64,000 nucleotides of DNA from Aquarana catesbeiana (lineage: Eukaryota > Chordata > Amphibia > Anura > Ranidae): assembly GCF_042186555.1 (NCBI RefSeq), contig NC_133332.1, positions 212,889,602-212,953,601 of the forward strand, written 5' to 3'. The position numbers and the translations under genes are program-made. Below the pieces are notes generated by a model, which was not told where the DNA came from, ran no database searches, and was given only the letters and a program-made list of their open reading frames with translations. Shown one piece after another: positions 1-9,362 of the stretch. Within the stretch, counting starts at the first letter, position 1. Every line of letters starts with the position of its first letter.

Positions 1-525
1 GGCCAGTACCCACTCCAGATATCCCTCTCCAACCACCTAGTAAAAGGCCGCTGTAGTACTACAAGTCCCAGCATGGGGGACTGGGGAGGATCTGGGGCTG
101 ACTAGAATAAATGCTGGAGCTGCAGTCCCTAGCAAAAGGCGTTCCTGGAAATAATGGTTCCTAGTAACCAGTCAGATGTCTCCTCTGTTTGGAGTGGTTG
201 CTAGGGCTGAGGCCAGAGAGCTCCAGGCTTGTGTTGGTTGTCTTTATTCAGAGTCTGTACATCACCCCAGTGCTGGATTATACATCCTCTGTATCTGTGA
301 GGACAAACCCTAAAGCACATTGTGGCTGTATTCTCAACCAGTAATTTTTTGCAGAAAAAGACAAATGGTTGGTTTGGCTCTTTATAGAAGAACAGCCCCA
401 ATGATATCTGAGCACATAAATATGTACACCTGGCCTATAAGTATGCATGCCTATATGGGGGTAGCTGATGGCCACATAAACATGCATGCTTGGCCAGTAA
501 AGTTGTGATTTTTTTTTAATGGATG
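1..525. other. anonymous sequence, no gene seen
   Basis: I see no supported gene. A segment of roughly 75-95 bp containing CACATAAACATGCA at about 405-500 recurs in similar form at about 2550-2640, on the other side of the Tc1-like MITE. The MITE therefore seems to have landed in a short tandem or dispersed repeat. Confidence 0.4.
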
Positions 526-817
526 TACAGTATCTCACAAAAGTGAGTACACCCAGGCACGCACTGACCATTTGGGCATTCGGACGCCGACCGAGGGCCC
601 GCGGCCAGTAGGGGGCCCGTGAGAAGCTCCTAAGAGATGCTCGTCGGATCTAGGGGTATGCTGCTGGCAGTCACACTGTGGCAGAACTTTCAGGGTTTCT
701 GCAGTCACACTTGCGACTGGGCCCTGCCGTATGCCGCTGTGGGGGGGGGGCAAGACACAGCATCTCCCCCTGCACCTCTGGCTTTCAGTTTGGGATGCAG
801 TGGTGGGAGTGGGAGGC

Positions 818-1087
818 GGCAATCAGCAGCACTATGGTGCTCGCGGCATCTCCTTGGGGCTAGTATTTCTCCTCCAGAGTGTATACAGTGGAGAGGGGAG
901 GAGCCTCTGACCCGGGCAGCTACAAGTTTCACTCTTCAGTGTACAAGTGAGTTGCTCTGCTTGTACACTGTTGCCGACTGCTGCCCGGGTCAGATGCCCC
1001 TCCCCTCTCCACTGTACAGAATCAGGAGGAGAAGTACAAGCCCCAGTGAGATCCCGCGGTCCACAGGCACTATAGAGCTGCCGATCG
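818..1087. repeat. inverted repeat (foldback) inside the hAT element
   Basis: Sequence around 818-935 (including GAGAGGGGAGGAGCCTCTGA and CCGGGCAGC) returns as its inverse at about 945-1087 (GCTGCCCGGGTCAGATGCCC and CCCTCTCCACTG). The transcript could form a long imperfect hairpin centred near 940. Confidence 0.7.
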
Positions 1088-1163
1088 CCACCTCCCACCC
1101 CCCCCTGTGCTGGGGGTCGGAGGTGCACAGACAACCAGGTACAGGGGTACCTCTGAGGGAGGT

Positions 1164-1690
1164 TTAATTCTGGGAACCCTGATGTATGGGGGGGCTCTCT
1201 GGGGACCCTGTTGTATGGGGGGGCTCTCTGGGTACCCTGATGTATGGGGGCTCTCTGGGGACCCTGATGTATGGGGGGGCTCTTTGGGGACCCTGATGTA
1301 TGGGGGGCTCTCTGGGGACCCTGATGTATGGGGGGCTCTTTGGGGACCCTGATGTATGGGGAGGCTCTCTGGGGACCTTGATGTAAGGAAGAGGCTCTCT
1401 GGGGACCCTGATGTATCGGGGGCTCTCTGGGGACCCTGATGTATGGGGGGCTCTCTGGGGAGCCTGATGTATGGGGGGATCTCTGGGCACCTTGATGTAA
1501 GAAGGAGGCTCTCTGGGGACCCTGGTGTATGGGGGGGGGCTCTCTGGAGACCCTGATGTAAGGGGGGGCTCTCTGGGGACCCTGATGTATGGGAGGCTCT
1601 CTGGGGACCCTGATGTAAGGGGAGGCTCTCTGGGGACCCTGATGCAATGGGGGGGGGCTCTGGGGACCCTGATGTAAGTAGGGGTTCCGC
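1164..1690. repeat. GC-rich minisatellite, unit about 28-32 bp
   Basis: Roughly 17 tandem copies of a unit built on GGGGACCCTGATGTATGG followed by a G run and GCTCTCT. Unit length varies through the G run. It makes long open frames on both strands (Pro/His/Gln-rich on the minus strand) which are by-products of the repeat. It is inside the hAT element. Confidence 0.95.
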
Positions 1691-1704
1691 ACTCAGATAT
1701 GTAA

Positions 1705-1705
<1 letters not shown>

Positions 1706-1784
<79 letters not shown>

Positions 1785-1810
1785 ACACACACACACACAC
1801 ATATACATAC
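1706..1810. repeat. compound (TA)n-(CA)n microsatellite
   Basis: About 20 TA repeats are followed directly by about 25 CA repeats with a few T interruptions, at the 3' edge of the minisatellite. Confidence 0.97.
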
Positions 1811-2654
1811 ACACGCATGTATATTGTATACATGTGTATGCCTGCCCAAGCATATGACTTCCTTTACTTGTTACACTGCTAAGGGCTCTAGCCCGAGATC
1901 TTTTATAAACCTAGCAATGCCCATGGGGGGGGCCCTTCATGGTTTCCTGCACCGGAGCCCTGAAGATTCTAGTTACGCCTCTGTGTGACAGCAGCAGCGG
2001 GTCAAACAGCGCGCAGACCCGCAAGTGCAGAATCAAGTAGCTGTATGTGATTCTGCTCACAGGAGACGCAGCCCCGCAGTAAATGTACGTGGTTAATGTG
2101 AGTTTATTTTTCTTTATTTTCTTAACTCTTTAAACATTTATTTTGAACATACAGTAGAGAAATTATGTGACCAATGCATGTAATGTAGCAGTGCAATATA
2201 TACGTGGGGCTTTATGAGGGTGTGGATTGTGTGTGAGTGGGTGGGGACAAAGGGGGCCCCATGATCCCCTATTGCCCGGGGGCCCCATGAGTTGTCAGTC
2301 CGCCCCTGAGTACACCCCTCACATTTTTGTAAATATTTTATTATATCTTTTCATGTGACAACACTACACTTTGCTACAATGTAAATTAGTGAGGGGACTG
2401 CAAATTGACACTGTTATACAAACTGTACACTTACTACTTTACATTGTAGCAAAGTGTAATTTCTTCAGTGTTATCACATGAAAAGATATAATAAAATATT
2501 TACAAAAATGTGAGGGGGTGTACTTATTTTTGTGAGATACTCTATATGATGAGGGCATAAACATATGCACTTGGCCAATATAAGTATTGATGTTTATATA
2601 GGGGTATCTGATGAGCACATAAACATGCACACTTGGCTGTTTGTGACGGTCTCT

Positions 2655-2870
2655 CTCTTTGTTGGATTGGGCTATCTCTTTGCTAAATAGGGATCTTTGC
2701 TATATGGGGATGTCTCTTTGCTGAATATATGGGGATGACTCTTTGCTGGATTGGGCCATCTCTTTGCTGAATATATAGGGATGTCTCTATGCTGGATTGG
2801 GCAATCTCTTTGCTGAATATAAGGGGGTGTCTCTTTGCTGAATATATAGGCCTGTCTATTTTCTGCTCTT
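2655..2870. repeat. tandem repeat, unit about 28-57 bp
   Basis: Repeated copies of CTCTTTGCTGAATATA and CTTTGCTGGATTGGGC alternate through this stretch, with variants such as CTCTATGCTGGATTGGGC. No coding signal. Confidence 0.85.
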
Positions 2871-2929
2871 TGGCCAAAATATAATACCTTATTATTAAAT
2901 CGTGAAAGCACTGATGACTTGGAATACAC

Positions 2930-3426
2930 ATTTTATTTTCATATATTAAGTTGTGAGAGTGTTAAAATAAAAGTGGGTGCATCAAAGGACTCGGGTTGAT
3001 GGCCAGTGGGTGAATTCATTGGGGCAGCCAGTGGGCAGGCCCTGGGGAATGTTGGTGGTCAGCCCGGGGGGGGTGGCCAGGACTAAAACTGTTTAAGGGG
3101 CCCCAAAATCTCTCATGGCTGCCCTGCCACTACCCACAGGCTCTAAAGATCTGTGAGCATTGCTATGGAGCACCAAATCAATGCTCCAACTTTGTGTTCT
3201 GTCTCCATGAAGATGGTGTCCATAATTTAAACCCTAGAATTACATGAAAGGATTGCCAACCACTTTGCCATTGTAATGTCCAGTACATGACATCAAACCA
3301 TACAAACAAGCTTTTCTTGTTTTCCATATTAGTGCTGGGTTCGAAGCCCAGTCATTATGTGTATTTTGCAGTCGTGCCTTTTTATGTATGTTGTTTCATA
3401 TCTTGCTGATATCTTTGGCCACTCAC
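2930..3426. other. anonymous sequence, no gene seen
   Basis: Nothing recognised apart from a G/C-rich stretch near 3040-3110 that resembles the inner flank of hAT-type repeats but lacks clear ends. Confidence 0.3.
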
Positions 3427-3586
3427 CGGAAAGCGGACAGCGGAGGATCTGTTGCAATGCATAGAAATGGGGGAGTAAGCATACAGGGAGTTAAGGACTT
3501 CGCTGGTAAAGGAATTCCAGGGCACTTCGTTAAACTGCGTAGTGACAGCCGCTTGTGGACAGGTGCAGACTTCATCCCCGCTGAAC
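3427..3586 (-). CDS. candidate internal exon of an unrecognised host gene
   Basis: Read on the minus strand this is a 160-nt open stretch bounded by a good acceptor (pyrimidine-rich tract, then CATTGCAG) and a near-ideal donor (CCG followed by GTGAGTG). One base completes an upstream codon, then 53 codons follow, including FSGDEVCTCPQAAVTTQFNE and ending in VRFP, with exon phase 2 at entry and 0 at exit. The amino-acid mix, with several Cys residues, looks like ordinary protein rather than a repeat, and no mobile-element motif is visible. I do not recognise the family and have not found neighbouring exons in the window, so this may be chance. Confidence 0.3.
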
Positions 3587-3843
3587 CTGCAATGACAAGA
3601 GTTCCAGTAATACAGTAACGATGACACAGTGCCTAGAGACACATAATACAATGCTTCTATTACAACAATAATGCAGCACCCTATTGGAGATCCTGATGAC
3701 CAGACACCTGTCTCGATTACTACAGACATGGTCCAGTAATCCCTTTCAAAGTAAACTATACATTTTATTTTGGCCACTGCCAAAAGAAAATGAAAGATTA
3801 GAAAATAAGTTGTACCCCTTTAAGCAGGCTCACTATTAATCAG

Positions 3844-4050
3844 TTGGGCACAGGTGTGAAAGGGCCGACTTTGACCCCCACCCACCGGATCCGGGCACCA
3901 GACCCCTGCCTTGTTCCTGAATTCATCAGTGGCCCCAGGATTGAGGAAGCTGCAGACAAACTAGTAAGAACTATCTGGAGCTGGAAGGAATCCCTGAACT
4001 TCGCAGCTGTACCAGTACCTGTTCCAGCAAGATTCCTGGCACAGAGGGGG
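3844..4050 (+). CDS. weak candidate exon, plus strand
   Basis: A 207-nt (69-codon) open stretch runs from an AG (ATTAATCAG) to a consensus donor GTAAGT at 4051. It would encode a peptide containing RIEEAADKLVRTIWSWKESL. The pyrimidine tract is poor and the product is unrecognised. It lies on the opposite strand to the candidate exon at 3427-3586, so both are unlikely to belong to one gene. It ends next to a long T run and the start of the old L1. Confidence 0.15.
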
Positions 4051-4309
4051 GTAAGTCATGTCTGTTTTTTTTTTTTTTTTTTTTTTTAAAGATGTGGATT
4101 GGACTGTAACTTATAACTGAAGACTATAAGCAGTATGTGAGAGAGACTGAGAGAGACTGGCTCATAGAAAAGACTATCTGAAAAGTTTATATTAAACCAG
4201 GAGAGAGAGGAAGTTTGGCTCAGTGCCCCCCCCCCCCCTTCCCATACTCTACATGTGGCTAGAAGCCTGTATAGGTCTTTATATACACTCGAACTCTTAT
4301 GCCCTCTAA

Positions 4310-4445
4310 TGCCCCGTACACACGGTCGGACATTGATCGGACATTCCGACAACAAAATCCTAGGATTTTTTCCGACGGATGTTGGCTCAAACTTGTTTTG
4401 CGTACACACGGTCGCACAAAGTTGTCTGAATCTCCGATCACCAAC
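4310..4445 (+). repeat. left terminal and subterminal repeats of the Harbinger element
   Basis: The terminal repeat starts at 4310. A second copy of the core (CGTACACACGGTCGCACAAA) begins near 4402 in direct orientation, with further short matches such as TTGTCTGAATCTCCGATC. Multiple core copies at the ends are plausible binding sites for the transposase or its Myb/MADF partners. Confidence 0.75.
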
Positions 4446-4891
4446 AACGCAGTGACGTCAACCATGTCCGAAGAGACTAGAAAAGGCCAGTTTAGAACCT
4501 AGCGCAGCACCCTTTGGGCTCCTTTTGCTAATCTCGTGTTAGTAAAAGTTTGGTGAGAGACGATTCGCGCTTTTTCAGACTCATGGCTTTCAGATCGTTT
4601 TCTGCGGTTCAGTTTGTGCTTGTGGGTCTGTATCTGCTCTTCAGTGCGTGCAAGCAAGCTCCGCATGACTTTGTCATTGTGTTCTTGTTCGTTCGTTACT
4701 GTTTTTCAGGTCGCTCTTCACAGGCCTTGCTGTTCTTCAGTGCGTTCTGTTACTTCGTTCTGAGCAGCCGACCGTTTTCTAGCCATGTTGCGTATACGTA
4801 CTCCTCGTAGAGTTCGTGCTGTGCGGGGGCTTGGTGTTGGGGTCCTGACCTTGACACAAGTCCAGTCCATGAACAGGGTGGGGAGGAGTTC

Positions 4892-6878
4892 ATGGACCAA
4901 GAATTGGTTGCTTCAGCGTTCTGTCATATGCCTTTGCTCCGTGAGATCCGTGAGAATAATCCTGATGATTTCAGGAACTTTCTCAGGATGACGGACCCCG
5001 TATTTCACCGTTTGTTGGCTTCGCTGACCCCCTATATTAGCAGGCAGGATACCTGCATGAGGCAAGCCATCACTCCGGAGCAGAGGCTCGTCGCTACCCT
5101 GCGGTACTTGGCGACAGGGAGAAGCCTGCAGGACTTGAAGTTCTCGACAGGCATCTCCCCCCAGGCTCTGGGTATCATTATCCCGGAGACCTGTTCTGCC
5201 ATCATACAGGTCCTGCAGAAGGAGTATATGAAGGTAAGATTTTTATCCTTTAATATCACGTTTTATTGTATATAATGTTTGCTAATGTAATGTATTTCTT
5301 TCCTCATTCCCTAATTACCATGATTGTAATATGCTGTGAATGTCCCCTTTGTCCTCATGCATGCTGGATTTTTATGTCATTTTTTTTTGGTCCTTCATAC
5401 ATATTTGCCTTCACTTACCTCCCCAGCATGGTCTCCTGGCCCTATATTCACCTCATGTAGTCACTTAACAATGTATTTTATCAGCTCCATAGTAGTGCTT
5501 TACCCCAAACACCCCCTAAAATGTTTTGAAATGTGATTGGTGCTTTAAATTCAGGCAGAGTGCCAGAGGCTTTTTTTTGTAGTGTCCCCAAATCATTTTT
5601 ATTAACCCTCCCTCCCCCCAACTGCTAAGTCAGCTGATCCCAATTCTCTATCTATCCTCAATCATCTATCTGCTGACTTTGCCAAACCCATACACACTAT
5701 ACCCACCTCTTTTGTGGTCAGATTTATGGATGAATTCCCCAAAGCATGTAGTGAAAGGGCCTGCCTGTATACTTTCAAATGGTACTGTTTAAAGTTTTTG
5801 TATACTATTATTATCTTGACAGTTAATAGCAGAATGTCCAAATGTGCTCAAATGTGTACAGTGTGTATTTATATCTTTGTATTATGACACTTCTTACCTG
5901 TCCAGTGGGCTGCCAATAGTGTAACTAAGGAGGGGCTGTTCCAAGTAATACCCTGTATTCAGGCATTCAGGGGGAATATGATAGGTGTACCTTATACTTT
6001 GGTGTTGTAAAATTCCCCTTAATAAATGTTATCTGGATGTTGGCCAAGAATGTTTGTGTCTAATCTGCTTTCCATGTTTATGTGGAAAAATACTAAGTTT
6101 GTTTTGTTTTCCTCAACAGTTTCCTTCAACGTCACAGGAATGGCAGACTGTGGCCTCCCACTTTGCCCAGTGGTGGGACTTTCCTAACTGCGGAGGGGCA
6201 ATTGATGGGAAACACGTCCACATCGTCCCACCCCCCAACTCGGGGTCGTACTATTATAATTACAAGGGGTTCAATAGTATTGTGATGTTGGCGGTGGTGT
6301 CGGCTAATTACGAGTTCCTGTATGTGGACGTGGGGAAGAATGGCCGGATGTCCGATGGTGGAGTCATCGCCCAGACGGAGTTTTACAGGCGTCTCCAGAA
6401 TGGCAGCTTGGACTTGCCACCTCCAGAAGACAATGTGGAAGGACTCCCATTCGTCTTCGTTGCGGATGAAGCCTTTGTGCTGGGGGACCATCTTATACAG
6501 CCATTCCCGATGAGGACCCTCACCCCGGAACAGAGGGTTTTTAATTACCGGCTGGCCAGAGCCAGAAGAGTGGTGGAGAACACATTTGGAATCATGGCCA
6601 ACCGGTTCCGCCTATTTCTGACACCCATCCATATGGCGGCGTATAAACTTAATCATATAATCCTGGCGTGCTGTGTTCTACATAACTTTTTACGGCAACA
6701 TTCTGCCAACTATGCTGGCTCAGTTGGGCCTGAGGCTGGAATTCTAAATGAAACAACACTGACGGCGCTTGAAAGTGGCCATCCTGGCTTGCCCTCCCTG
6801 AGTGCCCGTGATGTCCGGTTAAGATACCTTGAGTTCTTTGCAGGTAGGGGGGCCATCAATATGCCAGACAATTTGTGA
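4892..6878 (+). CDS. HARBI1-like Harbinger transposase (two exons)
   Basis: DDE-superfamily endonuclease that would cut and rejoin the element's ends in the nucleus. Exon 1 is 4892-5233 (donor AAG/GTAAGA). An 885-nt intron ends in CCTCAACAG, and exon 2 is 6120-6878, giving 366 residues, in the usual size range of HARBI1-type proteins. Residues about 15-110 form the helical N-terminal region (LTPYISRQDT, ATLRYLATGRSLQDLKFSTG). The catalytic triad is visible as D143 (GAIDGKHV), D230 (FVADEAF) and E267 (RVVENTFGIMANRF). The C-terminus has the family motif CVLHNFLR. ATG 4892 is the first in-frame ATG after a stop just upstream near 4807. A longer open frame from ATG 4785 is in another phase. AATAAA lies about 26 nt past the stop (6905-6910). 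No disabling change seen. Confidence 0.9.
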
Positions 6879-7032
6879 AGCCTTTATCAAATGAAAACCA
6901 AAAAAATAAAAAAAATCTTTGGTGACATTTAATGTTTGTGTTTGTTTTAGCTGACCCTGACAGAAATGTGGGTAGTCCTGAAAATGGCGTGATTGTGTAA
7001 CCTTATACAAAGCACTGTTGGGTGTTATTTAC

Positions 7033-7116
7033 TAAAGGCAAAGACACTTTGCACTACAAGTGCACTTGAAACTGCACTGAAACTGCACTTGTAGTGCAAA
7101 GAGGATTTGCCCTTAG
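7033..7116. repeat. hairpin between Harbinger genes
   Basis: The segment CACTTTGCACTACAAGTGCA near 7048 returns inverted as TGCACTTGTAGTGCAAAGAG near 7083, with a short loop containing GAAACTGCAC twice. It lies in the 3' flank of the transposase gene and could be a small MITE or a structured 3' end. Confidence 0.75.
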
Positions 7117-7479
7117 GAAATAAGCCCCATTTTCACAGAAAGCAGCAATTACATCACCACAAAATTGTTGTAGAGTTGAAACAATAATCCACACATTCTT
7201 GATTAACAATCTTTTTAATACCTGTACAATCACATGTGCATTTAGAAAAGGTTTTTAAAACAAACCAACATTTGTTGTATAACATTTTTTGGGGTGGCAT
7301 TATCAAAAATAGAAATGTCCATTTAAGATAAAACAGGCATGTGTAAAACCAACAAGAAAGACAAAAATCTTGAACTTAGAAAGTTCACATTTGGTAGAAC
7401 TTGAAGGCAATATCAGACATGAGTATTTAGGAACTGTGTTTGATATTGCGTTCAGATGGGGTGAAGTCACCCCAGGAAA

Positions 7480-7700
7480 AGACAAATTTGGAAGATGCAC
7501 ACAAATTTCCCAATGTCAACATGTGCTAGCTGCCATCACGGGGGATCAAGGGACGTGTTTTGGGGGAGAAACCCCTTCCTCTCAGCTAGTTTATTATTGA
7601 GGAAGGGGTTGCACCCCCAAAACGCGTCCATTGATCTCCCATGATGGCAGATAGCACATGTTGACACACTGTGTGCATCCTCCAAATTTGGCTTTTCTAA
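7480..7700. repeat. inverted repeat with hammerhead-like halves in the Harbinger element
   Basis: The arm at about 7480-7588 (CAACATGTGCTAGCTGCCAT, then GGGACGTGTTTTGGGGG) pairs with the arm at about 7598-7692 (CCCCCAAAACGCGTCC, then ATGGCAGATAGCACATGTTG). Each arm, read toward the outside, has the order GAGGAAGGGG, a short loop, CCCCCAAAAC then CGTCC. This resembles a degenerate short-stem-III hammerhead ribozyme, but the expected G before AAAC is C, so catalysis is doubtful. Probably an inserted repeat; it separates the 3' ends of the transposase and Myb genes. AATAAA on the minus strand (7590-7595) lies in the loop and could serve the Myb gene. Confidence 0.65.
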
Positions 7701-7757
7701 AAATCGGTAAGACATTTTTAAGATTGTAGCACACAAAAAAATGGATTTGGAGGGGTT

Positions 7758-9073
7758 TTAAACTCGCCCCAAAACATCAATGATGTTTTTATTTTTTTGA
7801 ATAACATTGATGTTTTTCTTGAGGTTTTCCAATTCTAAATTACACCCCATGATCTCCTCGATCAGGATCTGTGCACTTTCTGATGTGAAAGGATCTGGAT
7901 CCACAACATCACGATCAGCTAAAAAGAGAGAAACCAAACAAAAACAGGTATCAAAAATATGCCGGCATCCATCTCTTACCTGAGCCTGTGGTCGCAGGCA
8001 CTCACCTGTCACCTGTGGTGACAATTTCCACCACATCTTCTTCCTCCTCCTGCTCAGCTTGGGTTGGGGGTATTTCCCCTTCTTCCAGAGGTGGGGGGTC
8101 TCTGTTCTCCTCGAATGAGGGGTGTCCTCTGAGTCTTTTCTCCCCTATATAAAACAAAAATGGTATACTTAGCACACAGATATTTGATGGCAGAACTATA
8201 AATAGGAAACATTGCTTGGAAGTGGGGTACAATTGTCTATTTTGGCCGAGTTAAAAAATGTAGCATTTTCAGTGTCCTTTGTCAAGCTGCAATACTTTAC
8301 CTGTTTGGTACAAGCTTCACAGATGGAGACCCCCCTATAGTATACACTGGAGCACCTGTGTGGCCCCATAATAAAAATGGTGTTCTGGGGTCCCACACTA
8401 GTGCTCCAGTGTCCAGATGTGAAAACAGCTGCTCAGTGTCCTCTCCTTACACAGAATCTAGTTTGCATTTCATTCTAGTAACAAAGCCATCTACACAACC
8501 AAATTAGTTTCATACAAGTAGGGCGTAAAAAATGTGGCCAAATGCATATGGCCAAAACAATGGTGTTTTATAGGCCGAAAGAAAAATGTTTGATACGAAC
8601 GAATAATGTGCCCATGAACATGAAAGTTGCCATTTTAAAATGTACACTTTTAAGAAAAGCACATGGAGCAGCACAAACGTAATAAACACAAAAAGAATAG
8701 GAACACAGGACAACTACTTACTTTTTTGCAGCACTCTCCGGATCTTTCTGTACTGCTCATGTTCTAGTAATTTGAGGTCCGACCACCGCTTCCTGAGCTG
8801 ATCTTTCGATCGTCGTACCCCGAAATTCCGGTGCAGACTTTTAACCACTTTCGCCATGATCTTGGCCTTTCTGACATTGGGGTTGGGGTAAGGTCCATAC
8901 TTTCCATCATAGTCGGCCTTATTCAGGATGTCGACCATCTCCAACATCTCACCAAAGGACATATTTGAGGCCTTAAATCTTCTCCTTCTGGATCGGGACG
9001 TGTCCGGATCCGGGCTTTCCTCCTCCTCCTCCTCGTTGCTGTAATTAGCACGCACCTGCTGTGTATCCACCAC
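7758..9073 (-). CDS. Myb/SANT-like DNA-binding protein of the Harbinger element (three exons)
   Basis: Predicted nuclear partner that binds element ends and brings in the transposase, as NAIF1 does with HARBI1. The exons on the minus strand are 9073-8722, 8144-8013 and 7918-7758, with GT-AG junctions and matching phases (1, 1), giving about 214 residues. Residues about 38-115 form a Myb_DNA-bind_5-type domain (MSFGEMLEMVDILNKADY to RSKDQLRKRWSDLKLLEHEQ). Exon 2 is acidic (EQEEEEDVVEIV) and exon 3 has a helical, probably coiled-coil tail (LELENLKKNINVIQKNKNII). Oddity: the frame stays open upstream to a stop near 9150 without an ATG, so the start given is a GTG (the first two codons are GTG GTG). 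The true start may be mutated or lie in an unseen 5' exon. The gene is divergent from the MADF gene and convergent with the transposase. Confidence 0.78.
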
Positions 9074-9248
9074 GTGCTCTCCCCCACTGCGCCAAACGAA
9101 AAGGGGCGGGGAATAGACTAGAAAGAACGTCAGGGGCGGGCGGAGTTACAAGCATGCGAAGTGTGTATAAAGCGTAACACGCGTGCGTATTACGTACGAT
9201 CTGTGAGCGGAGGAAGGAGCATCGGAGGCGCCGATCGTGATAACGAAG
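9074..9248 (+). promoter_or_regulatory. divergent promoter region with TATA box, and 5' UTR exon of the MADF gene
   Basis: TATAAA at 9166-9171 is oriented toward the MADF gene. Downstream is a GC-rich stretch ending in GAAG at 9248, followed by a consensus donor GTAAGA. A 109-nt intron ends at TTGTAG (9357), six bases before the MADF start codon. The Myb gene starts on the other side of this stretch, so both accessory genes may be driven from one short region containing GGGGCGGGG and GGGGCGGGCGG (GC-box-like). Confidence 0.6.
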
Positions 9249-9362
9249 GTAAGATCTTAACTTGGGACTATACTGCTTCGAAATTGAAGCCTATATTGTA
9301 ACAAGATTAGGAGAGTTTGGCCTGACCTTAGGGTTTTTATTGTGTTGTGTCTTGTAGAGAAA

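Larger units (their letters stand above)
554..2308. mobile_element. non-autonomous hAT transposon, nested in the MITE
   Basis: The left end CAGGCACGCACTGAC and the inverse of the right end, CAGGGGCGGACTGAC, match at 12 of 15 positions. The flanking 8-bp direct repeat AGTACACC (546-553 and 2309-2316) is perfect and comes from the interrupted MITE, which proves the order of insertion. CA...TG ends with an 8-bp TSD are characteristic of hAT. I see no transposase. The interior holds a foldback (about 818-1087), a large minisatellite and a TA/CA microsatellite. Confidence 0.88.
528..2542. mobile_element. Tc1/mariner-type MITE, split by a hAT element
   Basis: The ends are inverted: CAGTATCTCACAAAAGTGAG at the left and a matching TTTTTGTGAGATACTC at the right, each next to TA (526-527 and 2543-2544), the Tc1/mariner target duplication. 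The interior is a long imperfect palindrome: a block beginning TTTGTAAATATTTTATTATA (2327 onward) returns inverted at about 2480-2510. Without the 1755-bp hAT insertion and its 8-bp duplication the element would be about 250 bp. It encodes nothing. The last base of the right end differs from the left end. Confidence 0.85.

Noticed and set aside
832..1853. Long overlapping reading frames on the minus strand rich in HQGPQRA and PPYIRVP
   Set aside because: They are translations of the 28-32-bp minisatellite and the TA/CA tract; all three frames stay open because the unit lacks stops.
4785..4991. Transposase start at ATG 4785
   Set aside because: That frame ends at 4991 and does not join the conserved transposase. 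The conserved frame starts at 4892 after an upstream stop.
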